Shown in pieces: positions 1-6,070 of a stretch of DNA of 6,773 bases (within the stretch, counting starts at the first letter, position 1; each line of letters begins with the position of its first letter). Below the pieces are notes generated by a model. That model was not told the origin of the DNA and did not search any database. It worked only from the letters and a program-made list of their open reading frames with translations. Position numbers and translations under genes: made by a program. The DNA lies in NCBI GenBank assembly GCA_902803585.1, contig CADCQO010000139.1, positions 1 through 6,773 on the forward strand. Reading direction: 5' to 3'. This DNA is from an uncultured Ruminococcus sp. (GTDB lineage Bacteria; Bacillota; Clostridia; Oscillospirales; Acutalibacteraceae).

Positions 1-173
1 TACTTGTCGAACTTGAAAAACTTGTCAGAGAGCATGGAAAGACAGTAGTCATCGTTACCCATACACAGGAGATAAGCAAAATGTCTGACCGTGTTATCAA
101 AATGAGAAACGGCAGGATAACAGAGGTCATCGAGAATGAGCATCCTGTACCTGCCGTGCGCGTAGAGTGGTAA
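1..173 (+). CDS. ABC transporter ATP-binding protein, C-terminal fragment (5' truncated by window)
   Basis: Only the last 57 codons are present; the reading frame starts at base 3 and ends at TAA 171-173. The segment TVVIVTHTQEI is the beta strand plus H-loop of an ABC ATPase, with the switch histidine at codon 20 of the fragment. It is followed by the usual SDRVIKMRNGRI strand-turn and a short tail ending VRVEW. The Walker A, Q-loop, signature and Walker B motifs lie upstream of the window, so only the C-terminal end of the nucleotide-binding domain is visible. The wording resembles the MacB/LolD/FtsE class, which normally pairs with FtsX-like permeases. The permease gene begins 4 bases after the stop, which supports one operon and one transporter complex. 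The protein would sit on the cytoplasmic face and drive the permease by ATP hydrolysis. Confidence 0.9.
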   Translation, partial: LVELEKLVREHGKTVVIVTHTQEISKMSDRVIKMRNGRITEVIENEHPVPAVRVEW

Positions 174-177
174 GCCT

Positions 178-3100
178 ATGAAAAGAATGATATTTCCTGT
201 CATCAAGAAATTCAAAAAGCTGCTTCTCTCTGTCATGCTTGTATCTGCGATGGGCTGTGGATTCATGTCAGGACTTTCCTCAGCGCATACATCGCTGCAA
301 CTCTCTCTTGATGAATATATTGAGAGATACGACTATCCTGACGCTATGATTACCACGTCAGTGACAAACCGGAAAGTCATCAGCAAGCTGAAACAAGCTG
401 ATGAGGTTTTGCAAATCAATGCCAGACTCTGCGGAGATACATATCTCAAAAGTCCACAGGGGCGTTATCTGTCGGTCAGGCTGTTTTCATATAATCCCGA
501 TGACAGTATGCAGTTTCACTACTGGTCGCAGAAAAGAAGCAGAGAAAATACAGACGAGATACTGCTTGAATACAATTTTGCGGAAGATAACGGCATCAGT
601 GCCGGAGAAACTGTCAAGATCAAGGTAGATGACGAGTACCGTGAATATTTTATTGCCGGAATCGTCACCAATCCGGAAACGCTGTCCGTACAGCCGACAG
701 ATGATTCATGGGGTGCCAATAATGATTTTGGCTATGCTTATGCACCTGTCAGGCTTCTGACAGAGGAATATGAACGACAATACAAAAGTCTGAAAAAAGA
801 GCTGGACGGCAAGCAGGACGAGTTGAACAACGGGTGGAAACAGACTGAGGAGCAGCTTTCTGATGCACAGCAAAAACTTGATGATGCCAAACAGCAGCTT
901 GCTGATAACAAAAAACTGTTTGAAGATTCATATATTGAGGCTCAGGAGAAACTAAAGCAGCTTACGGAAGCCGAAAACGAGCTGATATCCACTAAAAAGG
1001 AAATTTTCAGCAAAAAAGAAGAATTGCTGAAAACAAAAAATACACTGCAGCAGACCAGCGCAAAACTGTATGACAGTGTCAGTAAACTGAATGAAGCAGC
1101 GGCCGGACTCAAGAAAATTGATGAAGCACTTCTGATGCTCGATACACTTACAGCGTCCGCTGATAATCCGCATATCGGTCTGTTTGTCAGCCTTATGGCA
1201 GAGAATCCCGATTATGAAATTTCAGAACTTGTCCGTATAACGAATCTTACGAAATCATTTATACGCACGGCGGAGATTTATGGTTTTAGTTATGATGTCA
1301 CAGAACCGTTGACGAATGTATGTAACAAGCTTATAGCTTATATGGATCAGGTAATGTCTGACTATGTGTATATCAATTCGGGAAAATTCGACGATCTTTC
1401 GTCTGTTTCCGCACAGGACCGCACCAAACTGATTGAACTAATGAACAGGTACGGTCTGTACAACAGTCTGATACCCTTTGAAGAATGTTTTGAGAATACA
1501 AGATATCTCCTCGATCATCTGGCAGGATCCATTCAAGAGGATCATCTGCACGATGTAGTTTCATTTCTTCCTGAGATCAGCAGCTCGGATTCCGCAGAAG
1601 AACTGCTGTCGGGCATTTCCGCCATGACCAGCTATATTGACGCTTTATCGGATTATACAGGCAAAACGATTACAACAACGGGTGATCTTGCAGAATTATA
1701 CAATTCCTCTATGGGACAGCTCGATCAGAAAAAAGAAGAGCTTACTGCTCAGAAAACGAGCATTCTCGTATCACTTGCAGAGTTCGGGGTAACCGAAAAG
1801 GATCTGTCAGATATCAGCGGATTTGTCGCCGCAAAGCAGAAGGAAATCAATGACGGTATCGCCCAGATAGATAATGGTCTTGCCCCGATAGATGATGGAA
1901 TACCGCAGATAGAGAACGGTTTGGAGCAGATTGCCGATGGCAGGAAAGAAATCCTGACCAGAATAGAAGATGCTGAAAAACAGCTTGCAGATGCCGAAAA
2001 AGAGCTGTCCGAAAACGAAAACAAATTCATCAGCGAAAGAATCAAAGCACTCAGTGAATTTGACAATCTGAAGGAAGAACTCCAAAAAGCATATAAAGAG
2101 CTGAATGACGGCGAAAGTTATGATCTGCTCTGCAACCAGTTTCTTGTATATTTCAAAGACGGTACCGACAGTGATGCCGCACTGAAAAAGCTGGAAGATA
2201 TTTTAGCTGATGAAGAAATTGAAGTCAAAAAAAGTTACACCTATGAAGAATCCGCTGTCAGGAAGAGAATCAACGATAACCTGAAAACGATCGAAACACT
2301 GTCTATCCTGACACCCTCGATCTTTTTCCTTATCATACTCATCGTTGTGTTTCTGTTCATGTCGCTTATCATAAAACAGAGCAGACGGGAAATCGGTATT
2401 CTCAGGGCGCTTGGTTTCACAAAAGGCAATATACGGGCGCTGTACTGCAGCGTGAACGTTGTCACCTCTCTGCTGGCAATCGTATTAGGAACGGTCATGG
2501 GATCTGTTCTGATGCTGTGTGTCGGTGTCTATTACAGGGATTTCTTTCCGCTGGCTGAATTTACATACCGTCCGAATTTTCTGATGTATGTACTTTCGGG
2601 TGTACTGACTATCGTTGTGGGACTTATTTCAACGATTATCAGTACAGGCTCCATATCGAAAATCATGCCGTCGGAAGCAATGTCCAGACCTGCTCCCGAA
2701 ACGGCGGCTGTCCCCAGACTGCTTGAACGGCTGATAGCAAAGGCCTCGCCTATGACGAAATTCAGCATCACCACACTGTTCAGAAACAAGATGAGATTCG
2801 TGTTCTCTGTTATATGTATAGCGGCTTCCGTCATGATGATATTCGCCTCGTTTGCATTTATCACCTCAAAGAATTATATGCTGCAGCAGCTCTACGATGA
2901 CAGAATACGTTATGACTGTCAGATATACTTCAAGAAGGAACCTGACGAGAATGTGATGAAGGAACTGAATGATCTCAGCTATGTGAGCGATGTGCAAAGG
3001 CTGCCGTTTTATCAGTCAGAAATAGAGTTCAGCGGAAAATCCAAAAAGGCTGTCATCAACGCAGCAGAAATGGATACGAAACTGATAGGAATATACGACA

Positions 3101-3834
3101 GCAGCCAAAAAAGGCTCGCCGTACCTGCAAACGGCATCATACTGGAAAAGCACCTTGCACAGGAGTTGGGCGCTGGCAAGGGTGATACTGTCACGGTCAA
3201 CGGAAAGGAACTCATCGTTGCGGACATTTCAGACCAGTCGATTGCCCGATTCCAGTATGTTTCCTATCAAACCGGCAAAACGCTCGGAGAAGCGACAATC
3301 GGTTCAGTCATTTGCAATATCAGCGAAGAGGACGAACAAAAGCTCGTTTCCTATCTGACAAAGAATGAAAACTATCTGTATTCTGTTTTCACAAGACTTG
3401 CTTTGCAGGGCAATGAAAAGACCTTCAAGACCTATGATCTTGCCGCATGGATCATCATCGGCTTTGCAATCATTATCGGTCTGATTATCGTCATCAACAC
3501 AGCACAGACCAATCTTCTGGAAAAGAAAAGAGAACTTTGTGTTCTGAGAACGATTGGCTTCCAGCACAGAGAAGTTTCCAGAAAATGGTTTGTACAATCC
3601 CTGCTGCAGTTTGTTTTCTCCTGTATAATAGGACTGCCTTCCGGTATCATTATCGCAAAGATGATTCTGCAGAAGCTCGGCAATGATACCAGAGAATACG
3701 TCTTTGCCAATCATTTTACAGAATATCTGCTGACCGTCCTTCTGGTATTCGGCTATGTTGTTGTCAGCCATCTGATTGCCATGAGATCCATGAAGAAATG
3801 GGATCTTGTCGAAAGCGTCAAGGACAAGGAATGA
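178..3834 (+). CDS. Giant FtsX/MacB-like ABC transporter permease with coiled-coil extracellular insert (1218 aa)
   Basis: This is the membrane subunit of an ABC system of the MacB/FtsX (type VII) class, placed in the cytoplasmic membrane. Visible layout: basic N-terminus and first membrane helix (about 12-36); first half of an extracellular core domain (about 40-190); coiled coil (about 191-321); a helical segment of no recognised family (about 322-510); second coiled coil (about 511-647); second half of the core domain (about 649-705); three membrane helices (about 709-732, 759-786, 801-824); a cytoplasmic linker; a fifth membrane helix (about 872-895); a second core domain (about 896-1085); and three final membrane helices (about 1089-1107, 1141-1164, 1183-1202). 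RREIGILRALGF and KRELCVLRTIGF, just after membrane helices 2 and 6, are the two FtsX-type coupling motifs. Two complete FtsX modules on one chain suggest that one copy replaces a homodimer or heterodimer. The start at 178 is 4 bases past the ATPase stop and has only a weak Shine-Dalgarno (GAGTGG), so translational coupling is likely. ATG 187 is a possible alternative. Substrate unknown; it could export, extract lipid-linked molecules, or signal mechanically to a wall enzyme. Confidence 0.93.
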   Translation: MKRMIFPVIKKFKKLLLSVMLVSAMGCGFMSGLSSAHTSLQLSLDEYIERYDYPDAMITTSVTNRKVISKLKQADEVLQINARLCGDTYLKSPQGRYLSVRLFSYNPDDSMQFHYWSQKRSRENTDEILLEYNFAEDNGISAGETVKIKVDDEYREYFIAGIVTNPETLSVQPTDDSWGANNDFGYAYAPVRLLTEEYERQYKSLKKELDGKQDELNNGWKQTEEQLSDAQQKLDDAKQQLADNKKLFEDSYIEAQEKLKQLTEAENELISTKKEIFSKKEELLKTKNTLQQTSAKLYDSVSKLNEAAAGLKKIDEALLMLDTLTASADNPHIGLFVSLMAENPDYEISELVRITNLTKSFIRTAEIYGFSYDVTEPLTNVCNKLIAYMDQVMSDYVYINSGKFDDLSSVSAQDRTKLIELMNRYGLYNSLIPFEECFENTRYLLDHLAGSIQEDHLHDVVSFLPEISSSDSAEELLSGISAMTSYIDALSDYTGKTITTTGDLAELYNSSMGQLDQKKEELTAQKTSILVSLAEFGVTEKDLSDISGFVAAKQKEINDGIAQIDNGLAPIDDGIPQIENGLEQIADGRKEILTRIEDAEKQLADAEKELSENENKFISERIKALSEFDNLKEELQKAYKELNDGESYDLLCNQFLVYFKDGTDSDAALKKLEDILADEEIEVKKSYTYEESAVRKRINDNLKTIETLSILTPSIFFLIILIVVFLFMSLIIKQSRREIGILRALGFTKGNIRALYCSVNVVTSLLAIVLGTVMGSVLMLCVGVYYRDFFPLAEFTYRPNFLMYVLSGVLTIVVGLISTIISTGSISKIMPSEAMSRPAPETAAVPRLLERLIAKASPMTKFSITTLFRNKMRFVFSVICIAASVMMIFASFAFITSKNYMLQQLYDDRIRYDCQIYFKKEPDENVMKELNDLSYVSDVQRLPFYQSEIEFSGKSKKAVINAAEMDTKLIGIYDSSQKRLAVPANGIILEKHLAQELGAGKGDTVTVNGKELIVADISDQSIARFQYVSYQTGKTLGEATIGSVICNISEEDEQKLVSYLTKNENYLYSVFTRLALQGNEKTFKTYDLAAWIIIGFAIIIGLIIVINTAQTNLLEKKRELCVLRTIGFQHREVSRKWFVQSLLQFVFSCIIGLPSGIIIAKMILQKLGNDTREYVFANHFTEYLLTVLLVFGYVVVSHLIAMRSMKKWDLVESVKDKE
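1846..1950 (+). repeat. Five tandem 21-base / 7-residue repeats inside the permease coiled coil
   Basis: Within the second coiled coil of the permease, residues 557-591 form five consecutive heptads of the pattern I-x-[DN]-G-x-x-[QPK]: INDGIAQ, IDNGLAP, IDDGIPQ, IENGLEQ, IADGRKE. Glycines fall at residues 560, 567, 574, 581 and 588, exactly 7 apart. The DNA repeats are diverged at third positions, so the protein pattern is maintained rather than freshly duplicated. Glycine every heptad is unusual in a plain coiled coil. It resembles the glycine-bearing heptads in the extracellular part of YhgE/Pip-type membrane proteins; that comparison is from memory. Confidence 0.8.
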
Positions 3835-3858
3835 TCCGGTATTTGCTGCTCTGAAAAG

Positions 3859-3907
3859 AAAGACCGCCCGTTTACAGCTGTCAATGCTGCAGACGATCGG
3901 TCTTTTT
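3859..3907. terminator. Bidirectional rho-independent terminator between convergent operons
   Basis: An outer stem of 8 pairs (AAAGACCG 3859-3866 with CGGTCTTT 3898-3905) continues across a 2x2 internal loop into a second stem. That inner stem has C3869-G3895 plus 3870-3878 paired with 3886-3894, including one G-U pair and one mismatch, closed by a 7-base loop. On the plus strand the 3' arm ends in a run of T (3903-3907). On the minus strand the hairpin is followed by TTTCTTTT. It lies 25 bases after the permease stop and downstream of the NUDIX gene on the other strand, so it can end both transcripts. Confidence 0.85.
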
Positions 3908-3986
3908 ATATTGGTGCGCTGTCAGGTGATATACTCCCGCCGTCTATGCCAACGCTTAGAGGCAGGGTTTCTTGCTCAAGTTCAAA

Positions 3987-4007
3987 GCCGGTTATTCTGA
4001 TTCCGGC
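3987..4007. other. Small inverted repeat near the NUDIX gene 3' end
   Basis: GCCGG (3987-3991) and CCGGC (4003-4007) can form a 5-pair hairpin with an 11-base loop, 15 bases beyond the NUDIX stop on the minus strand. There is no T-run next to it on either strand, so it is not a convincing terminator alone. The rest of 3908-4021 shows nothing else I can name. Confidence 0.3.
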
Positions 4008-4021
4008 GGAATGCACGTTAG

Positions 4022-4576
4022 TTACTGGCTGTCAGGCAGCTTTTCACTCCATACCTTTTCTTCGTCAAAAGTCCCGTCCAGATTCTGCATAGCGAAGAGC
4101 AGACGGATATAGGTTTCATGATAGGGAACGAAGCTGCCCTCTGCGATCATTTGCAGAACGGTATCAAGACCGGCAAAACGGGCATTCTGCACCTCTTCAG
4201 GCTGAAGCACCAGTTCGTCAGGTGAAATATCTTTTGTCAGCAGATAAACATCATCAAAACCGTCCTCAAAATTCATGGTCAGTTTCGGACGCTGTGAAGC
4301 AATATCAAGATGCAGTCCCAGTTCTTCAATTACCTCTCTGTCTGCGGCAGCAGAAGAGGTTTCTCCTGCGGAAACCTGACCGCCTGCGGAAATATCCCAC
4401 TTATCGGGCAGAAGTGCTTTTGTGGACTGTCTTTGCTGTATCAGCATTTCGCCTTTGGTGTTAAAGATGCAGATATGCACAACAGCACGGTAAGTATCAG
4501 CCGGCAGGACTTTTCCTCGTTCTATTGTCTGATGCAGCGGCTGACGGTTCTTGTCGTAAAGGTCAATTTGTTCCAT
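4022..4576 (-). CDS. NUDIX hydrolase (184 aa)
   Basis: A soluble pyrophosphohydrolase of the NUDIX superfamily, which cleaves nucleoside diphosphates linked to another group using divalent metal. The full NUDIX box GX5EX7REUXEEXGU is present at residues 66-88: G66, E72, R80-E81, E84-E85, G87. The N-terminus (EQIDLYDKNRQPL, then a basic turn and YRAVVHICIFNTKGEMLIQQR) and the segment LPDKWDISAGG resemble the YfcD/isopentenyl-diphosphate-isomerase-like branch. The isomerase's catalytic cysteine region is not there (DISAGGQV in its place), so I do not call it an isomerase. The start has a good ribosome binding site, GAGGA, 6 bases before the ATG on the minus strand. It is the last gene of the minus-strand operon, 18 bases after the beta-helix gene, and ends toward the shared terminator. 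Substrate not predictable; house-cleaning of nucleotides or nucleotide-sugar turnover would both fit. Confidence 0.93.
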   Translation of the reverse strand: MEQIDLYDKNRQPLHQTIERGKVLPADTYRAVVHICIFNTKGEMLIQQRQSTKALLPDKWDISAGGQVSAGETSSAAADREVIEELGLHLDIASQRPKLTMNFEDGFDDVYLLTKDISPDELVLQPEEVQNARFAGLDTVLQMIAEGSFVPYHETYIRLLFAMQNLDGTFDEEKVWSEKLPDSQ

Positions 4577-4594
4577 AGTGTTTCCTCGTTATTC

Positions 4595-5263
4595 TTATAT
4601 TTTTCCGGCAACTTCGCCCTGCTTTTTATAGATGCTGTGAGCAGGGACAACGCCTCTCACCATAGACAGCGGATAGACGGTTGCATCACGGCCGATAACT
4701 GTACCGGGATTCAGTACGGAATTGCAGCCCACTTCAACATTATCTCCGACAATCGCGCCGAACTTTTTTAATCCGGTATCCAGCTTTTCGTCCTGTATCC
4801 TGATAGTGACAAGGCTTCTGTCGGATTTCAGATTGGACGTAATGGCTCCTGCGCCAAGATGCGCCTTATAGCCGAGAATGGAATCACCGATGTAATTATA
4901 GTGCGGAACTTGTGCGTTGTCAAAAATGATGCAGTTTTTCAGTTCGGTAGAATTTCCGACAACGGAACCGCACCCGACAATGGCACTGCCGCGAATAAAA
5001 GCACAATGTCTGATTTCTGCACCGTCACAGATGATAAGAGGGCCGTGCAGATAAGCGGTAGGCGCGACCTTAGCTGTTTTGCTGATCCAGATGTCCTCTT
5101 CGGTCTGCGTGTATTCATCAGGCGAAAGAGAAGCACCCAGCTGTAAAACAAAGGCGGAAATTTTCGGCAGAGCTTCCCATGGATAAGTCAGACCGTTAAA
5201 GATATCAGCGGCGATGGTTTTGGATACGTCCAGAAGCTGTGCGATTTGTAATGAATGATTCAT
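4595..5263 (-). CDS. Left-handed beta-helix (hexapeptide) protein, GlmU C-terminal-like acyltransferase (222 aa)
   Basis: Residues from about 58 to 212 are hexapeptide repeats of the left-handed beta-helix fold (for example VAPTAY, AIVGCGSVVG, VEVGCN, TVIGRD). An alpha-helical N-terminal segment of about 50 residues carries a TYPWE motif. HYNYIGD (121-127) followed by LGAGAITSN (136-144) closely matches the acetyltransferase site of GlmU, whose HxxYxGD contains the catalytic histidine, here H121. The N-terminal nucleotidyltransferase domain of GlmU is absent. Such proteins are often labelled UDP-N-acetylglucosamine pyrophosphorylase; the sequence supports a trimeric acyltransferase-like protein but not that reaction. 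The reading frame is open up to 5344, but the ATG at 5263 is preferred: it matches the family's usual beginning and has AGGAGG at 5275-5280, 11 bases upstream, a rather long spacing. It lies 47 bases after the 80-residue gene. Substrate uncertain; an amino-sugar phosphate or nucleotide sugar is the leading guess. Confidence 0.9.
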   Translation of the reverse strand: MNHSLQIAQLLDVSKTIAADIFNGLTYPWEALPKISAFVLQLGASLSPDEYTQTEEDIWISKTAKVAPTAYLHGPLIICDGAEIRHCAFIRGSAIVGCGSVVGNSTELKNCIIFDNAQVPHYNYIGDSILGYKAHLGAGAITSNLKSDRSLVTIRIQDEKLDTGLKKFGAIVGDNVEVGCNSVLNPGTVIGRDATVYPLSMVRGVVPAHSIYKKQGEVAGKI

Positions 5264-5274
5264 GGAATGATAAA

Positions 5275-5280
5275 CCTCCT
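5275..5280 (-). promoter_or_regulatory. Ribosome binding site of the beta-helix gene
   Basis: AGGAGG on the minus strand, a perfect Shine-Dalgarno core, 11 bases before ATG 5263. It lies inside the longer open frame (to 5344), and so favours the shorter 222-residue protein. Confidence 0.75.
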
Positions 5281-5298
5281 CAAAATAGATAAGTTCAC

Positions 5299-5326
5299 GG
5301 CGGGACGGTATTATTCGTCCTCCGCC
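5299..5326 (-). other. GC-rich hairpin at the end of the 80-residue gene
   Basis: GGCGG (5299-5303) pairs with CCGCC (5322-5326) and GACG (5304-5307) with CGTC (5316-5319). This leaves a 2-base bulge and an 8-base loop: nine mostly G-C pairs in all. It covers the stop codon region of the small gene and sits about 19 bases before the ribosome binding site of the beta-helix gene on the minus-strand transcript. No U-run follows, so full termination is unlikely; a role in mRNA processing or in protecting the upstream message is possible but inferred. Confidence 0.4.
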
Positions 5327-5553
5327 AGTTGGTAGAAACCCCATTTCCCGTCACTGAATTTTGCGGCGGCGAAAGTAATGGCTTTGCTGTTAGTAACAAT
5401 CTGATAGACAGAAACACTGTAAGGGCGTTTGTCCTGCGGATCAAGAACAATATCACAGATGCCGAGAGACTGCCACTTATTTGTAAAAACATCAATTCCC
5501 TCTATGCAAAAGCGCCTGCCGTCTGAACGTCCGAGAAAAGTATAGCTTTTCAA
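5311..5553 (-). CDS. Conserved-looking hypothetical protein, probable TTG start (80 aa)
   Basis: I do not recognise a named family with confidence. Starting at TTG 5553 the protein begins MKSYTFLGRSDGRRF and ends KFSDGKWGFYQLAEDE. It has no signal peptide or membrane segment, is rich in predicted beta strands (CDIVLD, YSVSVYQIV, AITFAAAKF), and is probably a small cytoplasmic domain. The TTG is chosen because AAGGAG lies 9 bases upstream on the minus strand. The only longer option, GTG 5622, would overlap the lipoprotein gene by 44 bases and add residues with no sign of conservation. It begins 25 bases after the lipoprotein stop and ends 47 bases before the beta-helix gene, inside the operon. 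Start choice is moderately sure; function unknown. Confidence 0.72.
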   Translation of the reverse strand: MKSYTFLGRSDGRRFCIEGIDVFTNKWQSLGICDIVLDPQDKRPYSVSVYQIVTNSKAITFAAAKFSDGKWGFYQLAEDE

Positions 5554-5578
5554 TGTACAACACTCCTTTTTGGGTTTG

Positions 5579-6070
5579 TTATCCTTCTCCGGTTTCTGCA
5601 AGAGCGATAATATGGTAATCACCGTCTATCGGACAAAGTGTCATTTGCTCCATATGTTCCTGTGTACACGGTTCTTTTGACTGACCGTCAATATCGGTAA
5701 ACGGACTGGTAAAGGTGATGGTATAGGACACTTTGAGCAGATAATTTTTCCCGTCCTGCAAAAGGCAGTCAAAGTCGATACCGTCAAGCAGTGCACTTCC
5801 GATTCCCACAGTGTAATCATAGAAAGCAGTTTCGTTGTTGCATAATGGCAGACGGTCATCTGCACAGTTCATCAGCAGGGAATAGTCATGATTTTCCAGT
5901 GCAGAAAGGTAGGTGCTGACAACACCGGTAAGCGTTTCCTTCAGCTCGTCATCTGGGGTAACGGGCGTATAGGCGACAGGTTCATAGGTGATTTCCTGTA
6001 CCTCCTTTTCCTTACATCCTGCAGAAATCAGCAGGACAGCAAGCAGAAGCAGACAGCCGACACGCTTCAT
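5579..6070 (-). CDS. Small lipoprotein of unknown function, possibly NTF2-like (163 aa)
   Basis: The N-terminus MKRVGCLLLLAVLLISAGC is a lipoprotein signal peptide: two basic residues, a hydrophobic core and a lipobox ending SAGC, so C19 would be lipidated and the protein held on the outer face of the membrane. The mature part has a short acidic, proline-containing linker (about 20-42), then a helix-rich stretch (ETLTGVVSTYLSALENHDYS) and beta-rich segments (YLLKVSYTITFTS, YHIIALAE). This order resembles NTF2/SnoaL-like domains, but that is inference. It has five cysteines after the lipid cysteine (69, 77, 102, 135, 146). The frame is open to 6151, but ATG 6070 is chosen: it begins the signal peptide, has an AGGGGG-like site 8 bases upstream, and overlaps the stop of the preceding kinase-like gene by one base (TGATG), implying translational coupling. 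Confidence 0.85.
   Translation of the reverse strand: MKRVGCLLLLAVLLISAGCKEKEVQEITYEPVAYTPVTPDDELKETLTGVVSTYLSALENHDYSLLMNCADDRLPLCNNETAFYDYTVGIGSALLDGIDFDCLLQDGKNYLLKVSYTITFTSPFTDIDGQSKEPCTQEHMEQMTLCPIDGDYHIIALAETGEG

Noticed and set aside
235..262. Possible lipobox (SAMGC) near the permease N-terminus
   Set aside because: The spacing is lipobox-like, but methionine at -2 is atypical and the segment reads better as the first FtsX membrane helix.
1749..2085. Minus-strand frames of 105 and 92 codons opposite the second coiled coil
   Set aside because: Low-complexity Ser/Phe-rich translations are the mirror image of the Lys/Glu-rich coiled coil on the plus strand.
2532..2864. 110-codon minus-strand frame opposite membrane helices 2-5 of the permease
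   Set aside because: Shadow frame of the hydrophobic region; no independent coding evidence.
3304..3771. 155-codon open frame on the minus strand inside the permease gene
   Set aside because: Entirely antisense to clearly coding permease sequence with conserved FtsX features; no domain or ribosome binding site found.
4022..4576. Calling the NUDIX protein an isopentenyl-diphosphate isomerase
   Set aside because: The overall branch is similar, but the catalytic cysteine region of the isomerase is missing; only the generic NUDIX box is supported.
4310..4771. 153-codon plus-strand open frame across the NUDIX and beta-helix genes
   Set aside because: Antisense to two well-supported genes; the translation is cysteine- and serine-rich with no recognisable motif.
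5264..5344. N-terminal extension of the beta-helix protein to 249 residues
   Set aside because: The extension overlaps the end of the small gene, contains the AGGAGG ribosome binding site, and does not look like the family's N-terminus.
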